A DNA stretch of 16,283 nucleotides from NCBI GenBank assembly GCA_004356175.1, contig SMXV01000052.1, positions 1 through 16,283 on the forward strand, in the 5' to 3' direction. The notes beneath the pieces are model-generated. The model searched no databases. It worked only from the letters and a program-made list of their open reading frames with translations, and had not been told where the DNA came from. The translations under genes and the position numbers were made by a program. This stretch comes from Acidobacteriota bacterium (GTDB lineage: Bacteria > Actinomycetota > Acidimicrobiia > Spongiisociales > UBA5794). Positions 14,244 to 16,283 of the stretch are shown piece after piece. The stretch's first letter is position 1. The number at the start of each line of letters is the position of its first letter.

Positions 14244-14696
14244 ATGAGCGGACTGGACGAGCTGTACCGCGAGGTGATCCTCGACCACTACCGCAACCCG
14301 CGACGTCGAGGAACACTGTCCGGCGACTACATCCACGCCGAGGGCAACAACCCTTCGTGTGGAGACGAGTTCTTTCTCGACATCGAGGTCTCAGGCGACA
14401 CCATTACTGACGCTGCCATGCAGGGTTACGGGTGCTCCATCAGTCAGGCGTCCGGCTCAATGATGATGGACAAGATCGTCGGCATGCCGATGTCAGATCT
14501 ACGCGAACTGATTCACAATTTCAAACTCATGATGAGCATCGAGGAGGGGGACAGTCCCGTCGACGAGGACCGGCCAGGGTCTGTTCTCGGGGACCTCGAA
14601 GCGCTCCAGGGTGTGCGCAAATTTCCTGTTCGCATCAAGTGCGCCGACCTGCCGTGGGCAACGCTCACCGACGCTCTTGACCAGGTTTCGGGCTAA
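14244..14696 (+). CDS. sufU: SufU zinc-dependent sulfurtransferase/scaffold
   Basis: This 150-residue protein is of the IscU/SufU fold. The three cysteines and one aspartate that bind zinc are present: C39 and D41 (NPSCGDEF), C64 (GYGCSISQASGSMM) and C133 (RIKCADLPWATL). The insertion between the second and third Cys, longer than in IscU, is typical of SufU. In this family the zinc site exchanges ligands with SufS and receives the persulfide; a scaffold role has also been proposed. GAGGG lies 7 nt before the ATG and starts within the sufS stop. It is the last gene of the plus-strand suf unit and is followed by a perfect hairpin. Confidence 0.96.
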   Translation: MSGLDELYREVILDHYRNPRRRGTLSGDYIHAEGNNPSCGDEFFLDIEVSGDTITDAAMQGYGCSISQASGSMMMDKIVGMPMSDLRELIHNFKLMMSIEEGDSPVDEDRPGSVLGDLEALQGVRKFPVRIKCADLPWATLTDALDQVSG

Positions 14697-14702
14697 GGGT
14701 TT

Positions 14703-14727
14703 CTGGCTGACCGTTCTCGTCAGCCAG
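14703..14727. terminator. Hairpin between convergent sufU and fumC
   Basis: A perfect 9-bp inverted repeat, CTGGCTGAC (14703-14711) / GTCAGCCAG (14719-14727), with a 7-nt loop lies 6 nt after the sufU stop. Its right arm covers the last codons and the stop of fumC (14722-14720). Being symmetric it could end transcripts from both sides, but no T-run follows in either direction. Confidence 0.55.
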
Positions 14728-16099
14728 GTTCGGTCATCGGACGAACGTCGAGCACGGCGTCGAGTTCGTCCTCGGGCATCAGGTTCATTTCAAGCGCAAC
14801 CTCTCTGACGCCTCGCTGTTCGCTGAACGCCTTCTTGATGAGTTCAGAGACCTTGTCGTAGCCGATGTGAGGAACAAGGGAGGTTGCAATGATGGCGTTC
14901 TGGTCGAGCAGCCAGGCTGCACGCTCCTCATTGGCGGTTATGCCGTCGACCGTCAGTTCCTTGAGCACGGTGGCCCCTGAGGCGAGTAGCTCAATCGACT
15001 CAAGCAGTGCATGAGCCATAATCGGCATCATCACATTGAGTTCGAAGTTGCCGTTTGCCCCACCCCATGTGACGGTTGTGTCGTTCCCGTACACCCGTGC
15101 GCAGATCATCATGACCGCTTCGGGGATGACAGGGTTGACCTTGCCAGGCATGATCGACGAGCCGGGCTGGAGAGACGGAAGGCTGATTTCGCCGATGCCG
15201 TTGCGCGGGCCAGACGACAACCACCTGAGATCGTTCACGATCTTGAACATCGACGTCGCAACCGTTTTGAGTACCCCAGATGCGTTGACGTATGCATCCT
15301 TGCCTGCTTGTGCCTCAAAGTGGTTCTGGGCCTCGCGGAAGGCGAAACCGCTGATGCGACTCAATATCGCAATCGTGCCTTCGGCGAAACCCGCTGGCGC
15401 GTTGATTCCGGTACCGACGGCTGTACCGCCGAGCGCCAACTCGCTCAGCTCAGGAAGTATGTTGTTGAGACGGTCGATACCCTTGCCGATCTGGGCGGCG
15501 TATCCGGAGAACTCCTGGCCGAGCCTGATGGGTGTTGCGTCCTGAAGGTGTGTCCTCCCCGACTTCATCACATCGTCGAATTCGACTGCCTTGCTCTCAA
15601 GACTGGCCTGCAATTTCGTCAGGGCTGGTACAAGATCCTCCACGATCGCTGCAACGGCCGCGACGTGCATGGCAGTCGGAATGACATCGTTCGACGACTG
15701 GCCAGCGTTGACGTGGTCGTTCGGGTGCACAAGCTTCGAACCACGCTCGCCACCAAGAATCTCTGTCGCTCTGTTCGCGAGAACTTCGTTGACGTTCATA
15801 TTCGTTGAGGTTCCTGATCCGGATTGGAATATGTCGACGACGAACTGTGCGTCATGCTCCCCCGAGATCACTTCACGCGCCGCCTCGATGATGGCGTCCG
15901 CTTTGTCATTGTCGACCAGGCCGAGAGACTTGTTCATTTCGGCCGCGGAACCCTTGATAAGGCCAAGTGCCCATATGAACCGGCGCGAGAACCGAAGATC
16001 CGAGATTGGAAAGTTCTCAACCGCCCTCTGTGTCGATGCGCCGTAGTAGGCGTCATCCGGAACCTGCACCTCACCCATCGAGTCGCTCTCAACCCGCAC
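14720..16099 (-). CDS. fumC: Class II fumarate hydratase
   Basis: This 459-residue enzyme of the fumarase/aspartase superfamily converts fumarate to malate in the TCA cycle without an iron-sulfur cluster. Characteristic segments are SMGEVQVP near 7-14, SGSGTSTNMNVNE at 93-105, HPNDHVNAGQSSND at 125-138, GRTHLQDATP at 181-190 with H184, and the family signature GSSIMPGKVNP at 313-323 on the mobile active-site loop. The C-terminal EDELDAVLDVRPMT is normal for FumC and argues against aspartate ammonia-lyase. The start is GTG at 16099, supported by GAGGAG 5 nt upstream and by family register (MRVESDSMGEV). It converges on the suf unit. Confidence 0.95.
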   Translation of the reverse strand: MRVESDSMGEVQVPDDAYYGASTQRAVENFPISDLRFSRRFIWALGLIKGSAAEMNKSLGLVDNDKADAIIEAAREVISGEHDAQFVVDIFQSGSGTSTNMNVNEVLANRATEILGGERGSKLVHPNDHVNAGQSSNDVIPTAMHVAAVAAIVEDLVPALTKLQASLESKAVEFDDVMKSGRTHLQDATPIRLGQEFSGYAAQIGKGIDRLNNILPELSELALGGTAVGTGINAPAGFAEGTIAILSRISGFAFREAQNHFEAQAGKDAYVNASGVLKTVATSMFKIVNDLRWLSSGPRNGIGEISLPSLQPGSSIMPGKVNPVIPEAVMMICARVYGNDTTVTWGGANGNFELNVMMPIMAHALLESIELLASGATVLKELTVDGITANEERAAWLLDQNAIIATSLVPHIGYDKVSELIKKAFSEQRGVREVALEMNLMPEDELDAVLDVRPMTEPG

Positions 16100-16104
16100 G
16101 TGTT

Positions 16105-16135
16105 CTCCTCATTTCGAAATCGTGCTTCAAGCGTA
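16105..16135 (-). promoter_or_regulatory. fumC promoter -10 and ribosome-binding site
   Basis: On the minus strand TACGCT (16135-16130) lies exactly 30 nt before the GTG start and GAGGAG (16110-16105) lies 5 nt before it. The predicted leader is about 24 nt. The same -10 hexamer at the same distance precedes aceE. No good -35 is visible. Confidence 0.5.
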
Positions 16136-16176
16136 CCGCGCATGTCTCTGAACGCTTCCGTGGGCTGTGGAGCCGG

Positions 16177-16201
16177 TATATTGGTCCGAGTACCCTGGGT
16201 A
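16177..16201 (+). promoter_or_regulatory. Outward promoter-like element with a palindrome at the start site
   Basis: TATATT (16177-16182) is a good -10 match pointing out of the right edge. The perfect palindrome TACCC-T-GGGTA (16191-16201) falls at the predicted transcription start and could be an operator. The remaining ~80 bp to the edge hold no convincing gene. An ATG at 16254 preceded by AGGGGA opens only six codons before a TAG, and may be a leader peptide or chance. Confidence 0.35.
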
Positions 16202-16283
16202 GCAGAACAGAGCAGGGCGGGCGCGGGAGTCCAACTTCAAGGGGACTGCCAAGATGAACAGAAATCCTGGCTAGGCGGACCCA

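Noticed and set aside
1..16283. CRISPR array, insertion sequence, integrase or prophage genes
   Set aside because: No direct repeats with regular spacers, no transposase or recombinase motifs and no terminal inverted repeats were seen; all sizeable frames are housekeeping genes or small unknowns.

Overview
The window is about 16.3 kb of compact DNA with fairly high GC and carries genes for core metabolism. It suggests a free-living actinobacterium. The evidence is a homodimeric AceE-type pyruvate dehydrogenase E1, an LLM-class F420-dependent oxidoreductase, a SufC/SufS/SufU iron-sulfur module, frequent ATGA/GTGA start-stop overlaps, and several genes whose start codon sits 6-7 nt after a TACNNT -10 box, the usual layout for leaderless transcripts. 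The proteins look most like those of the Acidimicrobiia side of Actinomycetota, but that placement is inferred from memory of the families and not from a search.

Left part (minus strand). A small metallo-beta-lactamase-fold hydrolase (103-732) lies next to a possible partial gene at the left edge. A hairpin-rich gap (733-902) separates it from a tight operon read right to left: lpdA (E3), a dihydrolipoamide acyltransferase (E2), a single-frame LipB-LipA fusion, and an M24 Xaa-Pro peptidase. Junctions are 11 bp, a 1-base TGATG overlap, and an ATGA overlap. The E3 and E2 subunits are therefore co-transcribed with the enzymes that lipoylate E2.

Middle. A short divergent promoter region separates lpdA from a plus-strand pair: a 28-codon single-pass membrane micro-ORF and a COG2945-like alpha/beta hydrolase coupled to it by a GTGA overlap. 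They converge on aceE (7150-9855, minus strand), which completes the pyruvate dehydrogenase complex. Divergent from aceE is a DUF971 protein. Its 3' end overlaps, tail to tail, a small signal-peptide protein; upstream of that lies a second unrecognised membrane-anchored protein.

Right part. An LLM F420-dependent oxidoreductase is followed by sufC-sufS-sufU (plus strand), without sufB or sufD. A perfect hairpin lies between sufU and the convergent class II fumarase gene fumC (minus strand). The last ~180 bp hold the fumC promoter and a divergent promoter-like region for a gene beyond the window.

As a whole the region links the pyruvate-to-TCA step (AceE/E2/Lpd, fumarase) with cofactor supply. 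LipB-LipA installs lipoate on E2. LipA consumes an Fe-S cluster in each turnover, and the Suf proteins help make such clusters. The most unusual points are the LipB-LipA fusion with a credible internal start for free LipA, the translationally coupled membrane micro-ORF, the partial suf cluster, and the repeated TACNNT promoter layout.
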